A stretch of DNA of 64,000 nt. Origin: Parabacteroides sp. PFB2-10 (GTDB taxonomy: Bacteria; Bacteroidota; Bacteroidia; Bacteroidales; Tannerellaceae). Numbering within the stretch: position 1 is the stretch's first letter; every line of letters starts with the position of its first letter. Under the pieces are notes generated by a model that had not been told where the DNA came from, made no database searches, and saw only the letters and a list, made by a program, of their open reading frames with translations. The position numbers were made by a program, and so were the translations under genes. The DNA lies in contig NZ_JARXWI010000004.1 in assembly GCF_029893085.1 (NCBI RefSeq), positions 234,044 to 298,043 of the forward strand. The letters run 5' to 3'. Shown here piece after piece: positions 7,864-17,434 of this stretch.

Positions 7864-9438
7864 GTGACAAGTGAATTAGTAGTTGACGTAAGGCCCAAAG
7901 AGGTATCGATCGCTGTACTGGAAGACAAAAACTTAGTGGAGCTTCAGAAAGAAGCACGCAATGTTTCGTTTGCCGTCGGTGATATTTTTATCGGCAAGGT
8001 TAAAAAACTTATGCCCGGGCTCAACGCTGCTTTTGTCGATGTAGGTTATAAAAAGGATGCATTTCTTCACTATCAGGATTTAGGTCCCCATTTCAGCTCC
8101 CAACAAAAATTCCTCAAACAGGCTTTAAACAGCGACGCGAAGAAATTTCCCGCGATCGCCAAAATGCAGCTACTGCCGGAGATCGAAAAGAACGGCAGCA
8201 TCAGCGAAGTGCTTAAAGCAGGGCAGGAGGTGTTGGTGCAGATAGCCAAGGAACCTATATCCACCAAAGGACCCAGACTTACTTCCGAGCTTTCTTTTGC
8301 CGGAAGATACATCGTGCTCATACCTTTTGCTGATAAGGTATCTGTCTCCACCAAAATCAAATCGAGCGAAGAAAGAGCCCGGTTACGCCAGTTGATTCAA
8401 AGTATCAAACCGAAGAACTTCAGTGTGATAGTTCGCACCTCTTCGGAAGGCAAGCGCGTAGCTGAACTCGATCATGAGCTAAAGACATTGGTGAAGCGTT
8501 GGGAAGAAAACATTACGAAGGTAGCCAAAGCCAAAGTGCCGTCTGTTATTTACGAAGAGACAGGACGTACGGTGGCTTTGTTGCGCGACATCTTCAATCC
8601 TTCTTTCCAGCACATTCATGTGAATGATCCCGATATCTACCGGGATGTACGCGATTACGTTAGTTTGATCGCTCCCGGACGGGAGGAGATTGTGCAACAG
8701 TATCGGGGGGAACTTCCCATTTTCGATAACTTTGCCATCACCAAGCAGATCAAATCACTTTTTGGGCGTACCGTTACTTACAAGAGTGGAGCTTACCTGA
8801 TTATCGAGCACACAGAGGCTATGCACGTGATTGATGTCAATAGTGGAAACCGTTCGCGTGGCAGTGATGCCCAGGAAACGACGGCTATTGACGTAAATAT
8901 GGCAGCGGCAACCGAGATTGCCCGCCAGATGCGGCTGCGGGATTTGGGCGGGATTATCGTGATCGATTATATCGATATGGTGGAACCTGCCAATCGGCAA
9001 AAATTGTTTGAGCATATGTCGAAGGCAATGGCCGGCGATCGTGCGAAGCATAATATTTTGCCGATCAGCAAATTCGGTCTGATGCAAATCACCCGCCAAC
9101 GTGTTCGTCCCGAGATGGAGCTCGACACGAACGAATCATGTCCGAGTTGCTTCGGTACCGGAAAATCAAAACCGTCTATTTTATTTACAGACAGTCTGGA
9201 AGGAAAAATCGATTGCTTAGTGAATAAGCATCATGTGAAGAAGTTCACCCTGCATCTGCATCCATACGTGGCAGCATTTGTAAACAAAGGAATCATTCCA
9301 CTCAGTATGAAGTGGAAATTCAAGTATTCCCTTGGAATGAAAGTGATCCCTGATCAGAGTCTGGCTTTCCTCGAGTATCATTTTTATGATCCCGAGAAGA
9401 ATGAGCTGGATATGAAAGAAGAGAAGGAGATTAAATAA
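7864..9438 (+). CDS. rng: Ribonuclease E/G family endoribonuclease
   Basis: 524-aa RNase G-sized protein for 5'-end-dependent RNA cleavage (rRNA maturation, mRNA decay). Seen: an S1-like domain (DIFIGKVKKLMPGLNAAFVD, residues 37-56), the catalytic core with metal-binding aspartates in HVIDVNSGNRSRG and LGGIIVIDYIDM, and the zinc-link cysteines CPSC. It lacks the long RNase E tail. The start is a GTG at 7864 that gives the normal N-terminus TSELVVDVRPKEV. A leader hairpin lies upstream and a terminator follows. Confidence 0.92.
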   Translation: MTSELVVDVRPKEVSIAVLEDKNLVELQKEARNVSFAVGDIFIGKVKKLMPGLNAAFVDVGYKKDAFLHYQDLGPHFSSQQKFLKQALNSDAKKFPAIAKMQLLPEIEKNGSISEVLKAGQEVLVQIAKEPISTKGPRLTSELSFAGRYIVLIPFADKVSVSTKIKSSEERARLRQLIQSIKPKNFSVIVRTSSEGKRVAELDHELKTLVKRWEENITKVAKAKVPSVIYEETGRTVALLRDIFNPSFQHIHVNDPDIYRDVRDYVSLIAPGREEIVQQYRGELPIFDNFAITKQIKSLFGRTVTYKSGAYLIIEHTEAMHVIDVNSGNRSRGSDAQETTAIDVNMAAATEIARQMRLRDLGGIIVIDYIDMVEPANRQKLFEHMSKAMAGDRAKHNILPISKFGLMQITRQRVRPEMELDTNESCPSCFGTGKSKPSILFTDSLEGKIDCLVNKHHVKKFTLHLHPYVAAFVNKGIIPLSMKWKFKYSLGMKVIPDQSLAFLEYHFYDPEKNELDMKEEKEIK

Positions 9439-9445
9439 AACGATA

Positions 9446-9480
9446 AAACCCGGTACGCAACAGAAGCGTATCGGGTTTTT
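9446..9480 (+). terminator. RNase gene terminator
   Basis: Stem CCCGGTACGC / GCGTATCGGG (one G-U pair) with flanking A- and T-runs, 8 bp after the stop. Confidence 0.85.
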
Positions 9481-9559
9481 CTTTTTAAAGAGGGAACGGG
9501 TGTCTGCCGATATGACATTTTGTCGGTTTGTCTCCGGACTGGTGTTTGTGTAAACAAGT

Positions 9560-9575
9560 TTGGCACGGCATTTGT
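9560..9575 (+). promoter_or_regulatory. Possible sigma-54-type promoter of dnaK
   Basis: TTGGCACG-GCAT-TTGT resembles the -24/-12 RpoN consensus TTGGCACG-N4-TTGC, with GG and the -12 G at the right spacing and one mismatch (TTGT for TTGC). It lies 80 bp before dnaK. No standard -33/-7 pair is obvious in the gap. Confidence 0.4.
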
Positions 9576-9655
9576 TAAATACTAAGTGACCCCATAAATG
9601 AGGTGGGGAAATTTGAATAAGAAAGATATTAACAAATAAAATAAAGAATAAGAAA

Positions 9656-11575
9656 ATGGGAAAAATTATTGGTATTGACTTAGGAACAACCAACTCTTGT
9701 GTTTCCGTGTTGGAAGGTAACGAGCCGGTTGTGATTGCTAACAGTGAAGGAAAGCGTACGACTCCTTCAATTGTAGCATTTGTGGAAGGAGGAGAAAGAA
9801 AGGTGGGTGATCCTGCAAAACGTCAGGCGATCACCAACCCGGAAAAGACAATCTTCTCGATCAAGCGCTTCATGGGTGAGACATACGATCAGGTGACTAA
9901 AGAGATCAACCGTGTACCTTATAAGGTCGTGAAGGGTGATAACAATACACCGCGTGTGGATATCGATGGTCGCTTGTATACACCGCAGGAAATCTCGGCT
10001 ATGGTGCTTCAGAAAATGAAGAAAACAGCAGAAGACTACCTGGGGCAAGAGGTGACGGAAGCGGTGATCACCGTGCCGGCATACTTTAGCGACGCGCAAC
10101 GTCAGGCAACGAAAGAGGCGGGTGAAATTGCCGGTCTGACCGTTCGCCGTATCGTAAACGAACCGACGGCGGCCTCTCTGGCTTACGGTTTGGATAAGAC
10201 AAACAAAGATATGAAGATCGCCGTGTTCGACTTAGGTGGTGGTACGTTTGATATCTCTATCCTCGAATTGGGTGATGGCGTATTTGAAGTAAAATCAACC
10301 AATGGGGATACCCACCTGGGTGGTGATGACTTCGACCACGTGATTATCGACTGGTTAGCAGAAGAATTCCAACGTGAAGAGGGACCGGACTTGCGTAAAG
10401 ACCCGATGGCGCTGCAACGTCTGAAAGAAGCTGCAGAAAAAGCTAAGATCGAATTGTCGAGCTCGACAAGCACGGAGATCAATCTGCCGTATATTATGCC
10501 GGTAGATGGTATTCCAAAGCACTTGGTGAAAACCTTGACGCGTGCTAAATTCGAACAGTTGGCAGACTCGTTGATCCAGGCCTGTATCGAACCTTGCCGT
10601 CAGTCGCTGAAAGATGCTAACCTGAGCACATCAGATATCGATGAAGTGATTCTGGTAGGTGGATCGACCCGTATTCCGGCTATTCAGGAGATAGTAGAGA
10701 AATTCTTCGGCAAGGCTCCATCAAAGGGAGTGAATCCTGATGAGGTGGTGGCTGTAGGAGCTGCTATCCAGGGTGGTGTATTGACCGGTGAGGTGAAAGA
10801 TGTGTTGTTGCTCGACGTGACGCCGCTCTCCTTAGGTATTGAAACCATGGGAGGTGTGATGACCAGATTGATCGACGCCAACACGACTATCCCGACCAAG
10901 AAATCGGAAACATTTACGACAGCGGCTGATAACCAACCGTCGGTAGAGATCCATATCCTGCAAGGTGAACGTTCTTTGGCACGTGATAACAAATCATTAG
11001 GACGCTTCCACTTAGATGGTATCCCTGCTGCTCAACGAGGAGTTCCTCAGATTGAAGTGACCTTCGATATCGATGCCAACGGTATATTAAACGTATCAGC
11101 CAAAGATAAAGGAACAGGCAAAGTGCAAAATATACGTATCGAAGCCTCCAGCGGCTTGAGTGATGATGAAGTAAAACGCATGAAGGATGAAGCAGCTGCC
11201 AATGCCGAAGCGGACAAGCAAGAAAAAGAACGCATCGATAAGATCAACCAGGCGGACAGCACCATCTTCCAGACGGAAAAACAATTGACCGAGCTGGGTG
11301 ATAAGCTCCCTGCCGACAAGAAAGGCCAGATCGAAGCCGCCCTTGCTAAGCTGAAAGAGGCGCACAAAGCCCAGGATATCGCTGCTATCGACGCCTCAAT
11401 GGCCGAACTAAACAGCGTATTCCAAGCCGCCAGCCAGGAAATGTACAACGCCGGCCAACAGCCCGGCGGTCCCCAACCGGGAGCCGACTTCGGAGGCCAG
11501 CAACAATCCAGCAACAACGACGGCAATGCCAACGACGGCAACGTCACCGATGTTGACTTCGAAGAAGTGAAGTAA
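9656..11575 (+). CDS. dnaK: Chaperone DnaK (Hsp70)
   Basis: Cytoplasmic ATP-dependent chaperone, 639 aa, normal length. Phosphate loop [14 protein letters not shown] (residues 5-18), [15 protein letters not shown] (about 190), adenosine motif [13 protein letters not shown], linker region [15 protein letters not shown] (about 382-396), substrate-binding domain and helical lid, then a Gly/Gln/Asn-rich tail ending DVDFEEVK. The last five codons and stop form the attachment site of the mobile element that follows, so integration leaves the reading frame intact. Confidence 0.98.
   Translation: MGKIIGIDLGTTNSCVSVLEGNEPVVIANSEGKRTTPSIVAFVEGGERKVGDPAKRQAITNPEKTIFSIKRFMGETYDQVTKEINRVPYKVVKGDNNTPRVDIDGRLYTPQEISAMVLQKMKKTAEDYLGQEVTEAVITVPAYFSDAQRQATKEAGEIAGLTVRRIVNEPTAASLAYGLDKTNKDMKIAVFDLGGGTFDISILELGDGVFEVKSTNGDTHLGGDDFDHVIIDWLAEEFQREEGPDLRKDPMALQRLKEAAEKAKIELSSSTSTEINLPYIMPVDGIPKHLVKTLTRAKFEQLADSLIQACIEPCRQSLKDANLSTSDIDEVILVGGSTRIPAIQEIVEKFFGKAPSKGVNPDEVVAVGAAIQGGVLTGEVKDVLLLDVTPLSLGIETMGGVMTRLIDANTTIPTKKSETFTTAADNQPSVEIHILQGERSLARDNKSLGRFHLDGIPAAQRGVPQIEVTFDIDANGILNVSAKDKGTGKVQNIRIEASSGLSDDEVKRMKDEAAANAEADKQEKERIDKINQADSTIFQTEKQLTELGDKLPADKKGQIEAALAKLKEAHKAQDIAAIDASMAELNSVFQAASQEMYNAGQQPGGPQPGADFGGQQQSSNNDGNANDGNVTDVDFEEVK
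11558..11575 (+). repeat. Left attachment repeat (attL core)
   Basis: TTCGAAGAAGTGAAGTAA: codons for FEEVK plus the dnaK stop. It is identical to 33453-33470. Imperfect similarity to the right copy runs on for about 130 bp more. Confidence 0.85.
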
Positions 11576-11611
11576 GAGGCGATTAGGAATAATCAACAAA
11601 TAATAGAAAAT

Positions 11612-11646
11612 CCCTGTAAACAAATAGTTTACGGGGGTTTTTGTTT
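11612..11646 (+). terminator. dnaK terminator (left copy)
   Basis: CCCTGTAAAC / GTTTACGGGG stem, 5-nt loop, T-rich tail. A diverged counterpart sits at the same distance from the right attachment repeat. Confidence 0.8.
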
Positions 11647-11666
11647 TTACAAATTTATAAATAGCC

Positions 11667-11698
11667 ATTGTTTTTGATGGTTTTTTATCATACATTTG
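11667..11698 (+). promoter_or_regulatory. Promoter of HTH/integrase operon
   Basis: ATTG (-33, 11667-11670), 20-nt spacer and TACATTTG (-7, 11691-11698). It drives the gene starting at 11775 and probably the integrase. Confidence 0.65.
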
Positions 11699-11774
11699 TA
11701 CCATTATTGTACCGGAACTTAATTAGTGATGAAGTGGAACTTATGAGCACTTATGACTACTAATGAGTACTTAA

Positions 11775-12332
11775 ATGGCGATAAAGATACCGATGAATAA
11801 GATTCAGAAACAATGTGCAGTGTGTGGACAGCCTTTCGTTCCGAAGACGGTTGATTCTATTTATTGCTCGAAAACATGCGGCAATGCAGCATATCGTGAA
11901 AAGAAACGGCAAAAGCGAAAAGAAGAAGAAAAGCAAGCAGTCGTAGCTAAAATACCAGATGACCGTCTCTATATTTCCGTTCCCGAAGCAATTGCGCTTT
12001 TCGGCGTTGCCAAGAGTACACTCTATCGTCTTATTCGGCAAAAGCGAATTCCTGCTATCAACTTAGGAGCTCGTCTAGTCCGAATTGACCGAGCAGCGAT
12101 AGAGGAAATATTTCCTATTCGCCAAACACCTCTTAAAAAGGAGAAACCGACAACAAAGCTTTATAGTCTTGAACCGCAAGATTGTTATACAATCGGCGAG
12201 ATTGCCAAAAAGTTCGGCATATCGGATAGTACGGTATATAAGCATATCCGTAAATATTCTATTCCAACTCGACAGATTGGCAACTATGTTTATGCTCCAA
12301 AAACTGAAATAGATAATTTGTATAATCAATAA
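11775..12332 (+). CDS. Zinc-finger / double helix-turn-helix DNA-binding protein (excisionase-like)
   Basis: 185 aa. A CxxC...CxxxC zinc-binding-like cluster (CAVCGQPF and YCSKTCGNAAYREKKR, residues about 14-45) leads a basic stretch. Two excisionase/MerR-type HTH units follow: ISVPEAIALFGVAKSTLYRL (about 77-96) and TIGEIAKKFGISDSTVYKHI (about 140-160). Such proteins sit before the integrase in Bacteroides mobilizable elements. It probably regulates integrase expression or directs excision. The integrase starts 11 bp downstream, so the two are likely co-transcribed. Confidence 0.7.
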   Translation: MAIKIPMNKIQKQCAVCGQPFVPKTVDSIYCSKTCGNAAYREKKRQKRKEEEKQAVVAKIPDDRLYISVPEAIALFGVAKSTLYRLIRQKRIPAINLGARLVRIDRAAIEEIFPIRQTPLKKEKPTTKLYSLEPQDCYTIGEIAKKFGISDSTVYKHIRKYSIPTRQIGNYVYAPKTEIDNLYNQ

Positions 12333-12343
12333 CAATATACCAC

Positions 12344-13603
12344 ATGAAACAACTTTCCAATACAAAAGTAACTGTTCGGCTTCGTAAGGCGGAAGACCGC
12401 AAAGAGTGGTATGTTTATATTGAAAGCTATCCGGTTTATGTTCCCGGCAAGCAAACTCCGCAACGTGTTCGTGAATATTTGAATCGTTGTATTACTACGG
12501 TTGAATGGGATAAGAAGCGCACCGCCCGCACCGACGCAGACGGGACAAAAACCTACAAACCCAAACGTGATGATAATGGAATAATCGTTTGCCGAAGCGA
12601 AAAGGATCAAGAAACTATGCTATATGCTGATGGGATTCGTAAGCTTCGCCAACGAGAATATGATAATGCTGATCTATATAGTGATACAGAAAGTGCACAA
12701 GTTGAACAAAAAGAGCGTGCGCAGCAGAATTTCATAGAGTATTTTAACGCCACAGCCAAGAAACGCCACGCACAAAGTTCTGACTCTATTCGTGTAAACT
12801 GGAAACGGACCTACGAATTAATAAAGCTCTTCGCCGGAGATACATTGCCTTTTGCCAAAATCGACAATCGCTTTGCCGAAGATTTTAAGTTATATCTGTT
12901 GTCTGCTCCCTGCGGAGGAAATAAAAGCGGAACTATTTCTCGCAATACTGCTGTAACTTACTTCTCCATTTTCAAGGCGGCATTAAAACAGGCCTTTGTT
13001 GATGGATACCTGACAACTGATTTATCGGCAAAAATCAAAGGCATACCGGAACAGGAGTCAAGGCGTGAATATTTGACCGTTGAAGAACTTAATATCCTCG
13101 CTGGAACGCCATGTGAAAGAGATGTCCTTAAACGGGCAGCATTGTTTTCAGCTCTTACCGGATTACGACATTGTGATATTCAGAAATTACGATGGAAAGA
13201 AATTAGCATGAATGGCGACCAAGCCCAGCTTCACTTCACACAACAGAAAACAAAAGGTGTGGAATATATGCCTATTTCGCAACAGGCACTTGATTTGTGT
13301 GGCGAACCTCGTGAGTCGGAGCAATTTGTTTTCGAAGATTTACCTGATCCTGCTTGGATTTCTAAACCCTTGAAACGTTGGATAGAAGCCGCCGGAATCA
13401 CGAAGCGGATTACGTTTCATTGCTTCCGGCACACGTATGCCACGCTTCAATTATCCAGTGGTACAGATATTTACACCGTCAGCAAGATGTTGGGGCATAC
13501 CAATGTAAAAACTACCCAGATTTACGCAAAGGTTGTGGACGAGAAGAAGAGCAAAGCAGCACAAGCAATTCAGTTAAACACTCTTAACAACACAGAAGAA
13601 TGA
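12344..13603 (+). CDS. int: Tyrosine recombinase (integrase)
   Basis: 419-aa site-specific integrase. An N-terminal arm-binding/SAM-like region leads to a C-terminal catalytic domain with Arg275 (TGLRHCDIQKLRW), His359 and Arg362 (HCFRHTYA), His385 (MLGHTNVKTT) and nucleophile Tyr394 (IYAKV). All catalytic residues are present, so it should be active. It lies 0.8 kb inside the left repeat and is the obvious agent of insertion at dnaK. Its last 4 bp overlap the next gene. Confidence 0.93.
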   Translation: MKQLSNTKVTVRLRKAEDRKEWYVYIESYPVYVPGKQTPQRVREYLNRCITTVEWDKKRTARTDADGTKTYKPKRDDNGIIVCRSEKDQETMLYADGIRKLRQREYDNADLYSDTESAQVEQKERAQQNFIEYFNATAKKRHAQSSDSIRVNWKRTYELIKLFAGDTLPFAKIDNRFAEDFKLYLLSAPCGGNKSGTISRNTAVTYFSIFKAALKQAFVDGYLTTDLSAKIKGIPEQESRREYLTVEELNILAGTPCERDVLKRAALFSALTGLRHCDIQKLRWKEISMNGDQAQLHFTQQKTKGVEYMPISQQALDLCGEPRESEQFVFEDLPDPAWISKPLKRWIEAAGITKRITFHCFRHTYATLQLSSGTDIYTVSKMLGHTNVKTTQIYAKVVDEKKSKAAQAIQLNTLNNTEE

Positions 13604-14337
13604 AACAGAACAGTCTTTTGCAGTACATTATATTATATGTGATCGTGGCTTGCGTTGCTTTGGCGATTGCAGCATTAGCACGCATGTTTACTGTTTCGGT
13701 CGGCTTTGATAGCTTTACAGCTTTCATAGTCTTTATTATAGCATTGGCTATTCAGGCGACAGTATATTTAAGTATCCATGTAGCACTTCAAAATATAATG
13801 TTGCCGTGGATCGGAAACGGATTGGCAAAGATCCCCTATTTTCGCAAGAAGATAGAACAAAGACAAGTTTCTCAGATTGTTGCTGAACCACAGATAGAAG
13901 AAAAGAAATTTGAAATTGATATACCGGAATCGAATGTCTCTTTAGACGATATTCGGAATGAACAGCAGAAAAACATAGCCAAAGAACAAGAGGATATTCT
14001 GAATGTTGGTTTGGACTATACCCGAAAGTCGTTTGCTCTTTATCTTTCCGATGAAGATCTTAATGTTCTTTGCCGGAATGTCCGTGCATACATGAACAAG
14101 TTAGAAGAGAAAGAATTGAAGCCGGTTAAAGTTAAAGAACTGACAGCCATCGACCTCCGCCATTTCGGGTGGAATATCTGGAACTACTTCAAGCCAAGAA
14201 ATCAGATGGATATTGCTAACTTCCTAAAAAACGTTTTTCCTGATGTTTTCAAGGGAGTAGAAGTGAAAAGTATCAAACGGCATTTGAAGGATGATGAATT
14301 GAAGGGAGTAATCAAGATACAGGAGATTTTAACATAA
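13600..14337 (+). CDS. Two-pass membrane protein linked to integrase
   Basis: 245 aa. Two hydrophobic segments (about residues 8-28 and 37-58) are followed by a charged cytoplasmic domain with no family motif I recognise. The start codon overlaps the integrase stop (ATGA), indicating translational coupling. Similar proteins follow integrases in other Bacteroides mobile elements, but their role is unknown to me; entry exclusion or mobilization support is only a guess. Confidence 0.7.
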   Translation: MKQNSLLQYIILYVIVACVALAIAALARMFTVSVGFDSFTAFIVFIIALAIQATVYLSIHVALQNIMLPWIGNGLAKIPYFRKKIEQRQVSQIVAEPQIEEKKFEIDIPESNVSLDDIRNEQQKNIAKEQEDILNVGLDYTRKSFALYLSDEDLNVLCRNVRAYMNKLEEKELKPVKVKELTAIDLRHFGWNIWNYFKPRNQMDIANFLKNVFPDVFKGVEVKSIKRHLKDDELKGVIKIQEILT

Positions 14338-14350
14338 CAATAGACAAAAA

Positions 14351-15820
14351 ATGGATGAGAGAACCATCAAATTTCAACAGATAAGTGACACTATTTTTGA
14401 AGATGACAATGCTGCATTAAAACTAATCTCATTATTTGAATCTGGGAAGGTTGATTTTAAACTTGCGACAGCTATAGATAATGTAATAATGGATGCAAAT
14501 ATGCTCCGAGAGAGTAATGGGGAGTTTTTAGTTCATTTTAATTTGCTTCCAGAATGGGAAGATAAGTTCAGAATGGATTACTTCTTTGAGAAGCCAGCAA
14601 TACTCGCAACACATGGAGTTAGAATATTAATAAACAATACAGATGTTACCGCATTCAAACAATCAATTGGAGAAGGGATAAAAAAAGCATCTATAAAAAT
14701 CAATGCATTTCGAGGAGATTTAGATGATAATAAATGGAAAAACTCCAAACAATCAGCTTATTATCGATATGATTGTGATGAATTCAAGGCTTATTCTAGT
14801 GGTGTATTTTATGATATGACAACGAGTAAGGATCAAAATTCTTCGTGGAAAAATTGCATTAAAATAGAAATTGACAATCGAACAATATTGTTTTTTCATG
14901 TGAGAATCGAAGATAACCTTGGATACTTTGTGTTCAAAACAAATGATCCAATTAATCATGATGATTTCCTACACATTATTAATGCAATAAGAGCAGCATT
15001 TTCTCTAATCTCTGGTTTTTATATTGCTGATAGTGCTTATTTCTTTTCTATGCAAAAGGGGAAGAAAGATACCTTAACCTATCGTTATGAAAATTTTAAT
15101 GATACAATACATACAAAAAGGCCTCTACTAGACAATCATTCATATCAAGATATCTCTCGAGAAGAATTGCATTTGAACTCTGATCAATTCGCATATCTTG
15201 TAAAGTTGCTGTATGAGAATGAAGAATTACTTCGCTCCTGTATATTACTTACGCAAGCCAGTAATATAAATGGTTTACCTAAAGGATGTCTGGCTGCAGT
15301 TGCATTAGAAACTATTACCAATGTAATTGTACCTAAAGATAAAATTGCTAAACCGTTAATAGAAGATACGGAAATCAGTAGTCAACTAAAATATGAATTG
15401 AAAAAAGCACTAAAAAAAATCAAAGGGAAAGTGACAAAATCTACATACGATTCCTTAGATAGCAAATTGGGTAAAATAAATGAACGGTCAAACTCTTCGA
15501 AACTAGGCTCCCCTTTTGGGGCTCTGAGCATTGATTTAGATGAAGAAGATCTATACTGTATATCGTGCAGAAATCGTTTTCTGCATGGTTCTTTACCTAC
15601 ACCAACGACAGATTTTTTCAAGTCATTAACGGATGATGAATTATTGAATCTTGTCTGTAATCGTTTGATAATGCTATCCACTATGCTTATTTTGAAAAAG
15701 ATAGGCTACGAACATGATGTTGTTGATTGGGGATATACAGAAATTGCAATAAGAAGAATGATGATAATGGGAGAATCTGTTAGTGGGATAGGTCGAGCGC
15801 ATAGAACAATTTGCAATTAA
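14351..15820 (+). CDS. Unknown protein with HEPN-like C-terminal motif (cargo)
   Basis: 489 aa, AT-rich and unlike its neighbours in codon use. The N-terminal two thirds matches nothing I know. Near the C-terminus the sequence RNRFLHG (Arg407 to His412) gives the R-X4-H pattern of HEPN ribonuclease domains, set in a helical context (DDELLNLVCNRLIMLSTMLIL). Large HEPN proteins such as ApeA act in anti-phage abortive infection, so a defence role is plausible but inferred. It starts 13 bp after the membrane protein and appears to be inserted between integration and replication genes. Confidence 0.55.
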   Translation: MDERTIKFQQISDTIFEDDNAALKLISLFESGKVDFKLATAIDNVIMDANMLRESNGEFLVHFNLLPEWEDKFRMDYFFEKPAILATHGVRILINNTDVTAFKQSIGEGIKKASIKINAFRGDLDDNKWKNSKQSAYYRYDCDEFKAYSSGVFYDMTTSKDQNSSWKNCIKIEIDNRTILFFHVRIEDNLGYFVFKTNDPINHDDFLHIINAIRAAFSLISGFYIADSAYFFSMQKGKKDTLTYRYENFNDTIHTKRPLLDNHSYQDISREELHLNSDQFAYLVKLLYENEELLRSCILLTQASNINGLPKGCLAAVALETITNVIVPKDKIAKPLIEDTEISSQLKYELKKALKKIKGKVTKSTYDSLDSKLGKINERSNSSKLGSPFGALSIDLDEEDLYCISCRNRFLHGSLPTPTTDFFKSLTDDELLNLVCNRLIMLSTMLILKKIGYEHDVVDWGYTEIAIRRMMIMGESVSGIGRAHRTICN

Positions 15821-15902
15821 AACCAATAACCATACTTTTATCTTTTTTATGATTTGCATCTACCAATAACCAAAAAATATCAGCACTTTTAGTGTTTCCA
15901 AG

Positions 15903-15939
15903 GTGTTTCTCCAGTGTCGTCTAGACACCGCAGAAACAC
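15903..15939 (+). promoter_or_regulatory. Hairpin upstream of excisionase-like gene
   Basis: GTGTTTCT / AGAAACAC arms with an inner TGTC / GACA pairing, 38 bp before the next gene. It is a possible operator or RNA hairpin. The rest of the gap 15821-15977 holds a direct repeat of CCAATAACCA (near 15824 and 15863). Confidence 0.4.
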
Positions 15940-15977
15940 TATTTTTATTTGCACCGTAACAATTAAAATCAACAGTT

Positions 15978-16328
15978 ATGGAAGTAAATGAAATTTCTTT
16001 TGAAAACCTGCCCAAGGCAGTAGCACATTTAGTCAGTGAGCTGGCTGAGATCAAATCTTTAGTTGAAAAGGGGCAAACACCTATTGCTCCTCAGAAACGA
16101 ATCCCAATTGACATTGAAGAAGCTTGCCGGATTATCGGCAAAGCGAAACCTACCGTGTATGCCCTTGTTCGCAAACGGCTAATTCCCTGCTATAAGAGTG
16201 GTAAGAAACTTTATTTTTTTGAAGACGAACTACTAGAATGGATTTCTAAAGGCAAAAAGAAAACTTTGCAGGAGATTGAGTCCGAAGCAGAGGCGGAATA
16301 CAATAAGCGCAAAAACATACAAAGATGA
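15978..16328 (+). CDS. Excisionase-family helix-turn-helix protein
   Basis: 116 aa. A helical N-terminus (KAVAHLVSELAEIKSLVEKG) precedes a MerR/excisionase-type HTH (IDIEEACRIIGKAKPTVYAL, about residues 44-63) and a wing with YKSGKKLYFFEDELLEWI. Proteins of this kind open the replication/mobilization block of Bacteroides mobilizable elements and probably regulate it. The stop overlaps the next start by 4 bp. Confidence 0.75.
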   Translation: MEVNEISFENLPKAVAHLVSELAEIKSLVEKGQTPIAPQKRIPIDIEEACRIIGKAKPTVYALVRKRLIPCYKSGKKLYFFEDELLEWISKGKKKTLQEIESEAEAEYNKRKNIQR

Positions 16329-16717
16329 ACCTGTTCGACTTATTAGCCAATTTCTGGCGAGTGGACGAACAGGAGAACTTCAGCGGCAACGATACCCGGT
16401 TGTATTTCTTCTTGATTCATTTGGCTAACCGCTCCTATTGGTCGGAATGGATAGAGTGTTCCAATAAACGATTGGCAGCCAATGCGAATATATCTTTGGA
16501 TGTTCTGAAATCTTCACGAGACCGACTAAAGGCAGCCGGTCTGTTGGATTATACCTCTGGGGGTGGACATAGAGTTAAAACTAAGTATCAGATTTTAGCA
16601 CCTAAGTCCGACCTTAAACTCCCGCCCTACAATATAAAGACTAAAGACAAAAACTCTAATACAAATTCTTATGGAAAAAGGAAAGGCTCAGTCTTTACGG
16701 GAAGTGATTTCGACTAA
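16325..16717 (+). CDS. Small replication-initiation-like protein
   Basis: 130 aa. The pattern RLYFFLIHLANRSYWSEWIE, CSNKRLAANANISLDVLKSS (winged-helix-like) and RLKAAGLLDYTSGGGHRVKT resembles the helix-turn-helix part of small replication or primosome proteins of mobile elements. It lies between an excisionase-like gene and a DnaC-like ATPase and overlaps the latter by 47 bp in another frame. The function is inferred from context. Confidence 0.6.
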   Translation: MNLFDLLANFWRVDEQENFSGNDTRLYFFLIHLANRSYWSEWIECSNKRLAANANISLDVLKSSRDRLKAAGLLDYTSGGGHRVKTKYQILAPKSDLKLPPYNIKTKDKNSNTNSYGKRKGSVFTGSDFD

Positions 16718-17396
16718 TCAACAATTCTTTCAGGCATTGCAGAAAGATGCTCAAGAGATGGTCGCCCATGAAAAAGAAAAGATTCGGCGACAACGTTTGC
16801 CTTTGCCGTTGGCTTATGCCGACTTTCGGAGTTTGTTTTGCGAGTTTGGTACAATTTGTTTGCACAACCGCAATCAGGCTAAGAATTTTGTCATTGACAA
16901 AAACAACGAACCAATGATAGAACAGCTCTATTGCTACATAACCAACAATTCTGCTTTCTCCGGTGATTTGAATAAGGGCATCATGCTACAAGGCAAATAT
17001 GGTTGTGGTAAAACGATCCTGCTGGAAACATATTCGTTACTCCATAATCATATTTCGAGAAGTTTTTTTCTGAATCAGCCACTGTTTACGTTTATCAAGT
17101 CTGTGGAATTGCAGGAGCAAATTGTAAAGCAATCGGCAAGCGTATTTGCCCGGCGCCCATTAATCATTGATGAATTTGGACGAGAATCCAAAACGGTTCA
17201 GGATTATGGGAACGTCAGCCGACCCATATCCGAATTGCTGAGTTTGAGAAGTGATGTCGGTGTCGTTACACATGGCACCACGAACTTCACTTTTGCTACA
17301 CTTTCGTCCGATGAGTTCTATGGCGGAATGATTGGCGACCGCCTCAAGATGATGTTTAATTTTATCACTTTGAATGGTGAAAGCCGTCGAGTTTAA
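16671..17396 (+). CDS. DnaC-like AAA+ ATPase (helicase loader)
   Basis: 241 aa. Walker A is GKYGCGKT (about residues 107-114); a Walker B-like LIIDEFGRE (about 165) and an arginine-bearing segment GDRLKMMF follow. The layout is that of DnaC/IstB-type loaders encoded on plasmids and mobile elements. It may help load the host replicative helicase on the excised element. It overlaps the preceding gene by 47 bp, so the two are translated from one message. Confidence 0.75.
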   Translation: MEKGKAQSLREVISTNQQFFQALQKDAQEMVAHEKEKIRRQRLPLPLAYADFRSLFCEFGTICLHNRNQAKNFVIDKNNEPMIEQLYCYITNNSAFSGDLNKGIMLQGKYGCGKTILLETYSLLHNHISRSFFLNQPLFTFIKSVELQEQIVKQSASVFARRPLIIDEFGRESKTVQDYGNVSRPISELLSLRSDVGVVTHGTTNFTFATLSSDEFYGGMIGDRLKMMFNFITLNGESRRV

Positions 17397-17434
17397 GCTT
17401 TCATTCTAATGGCTCACTATTCGCGAGCAATGTA

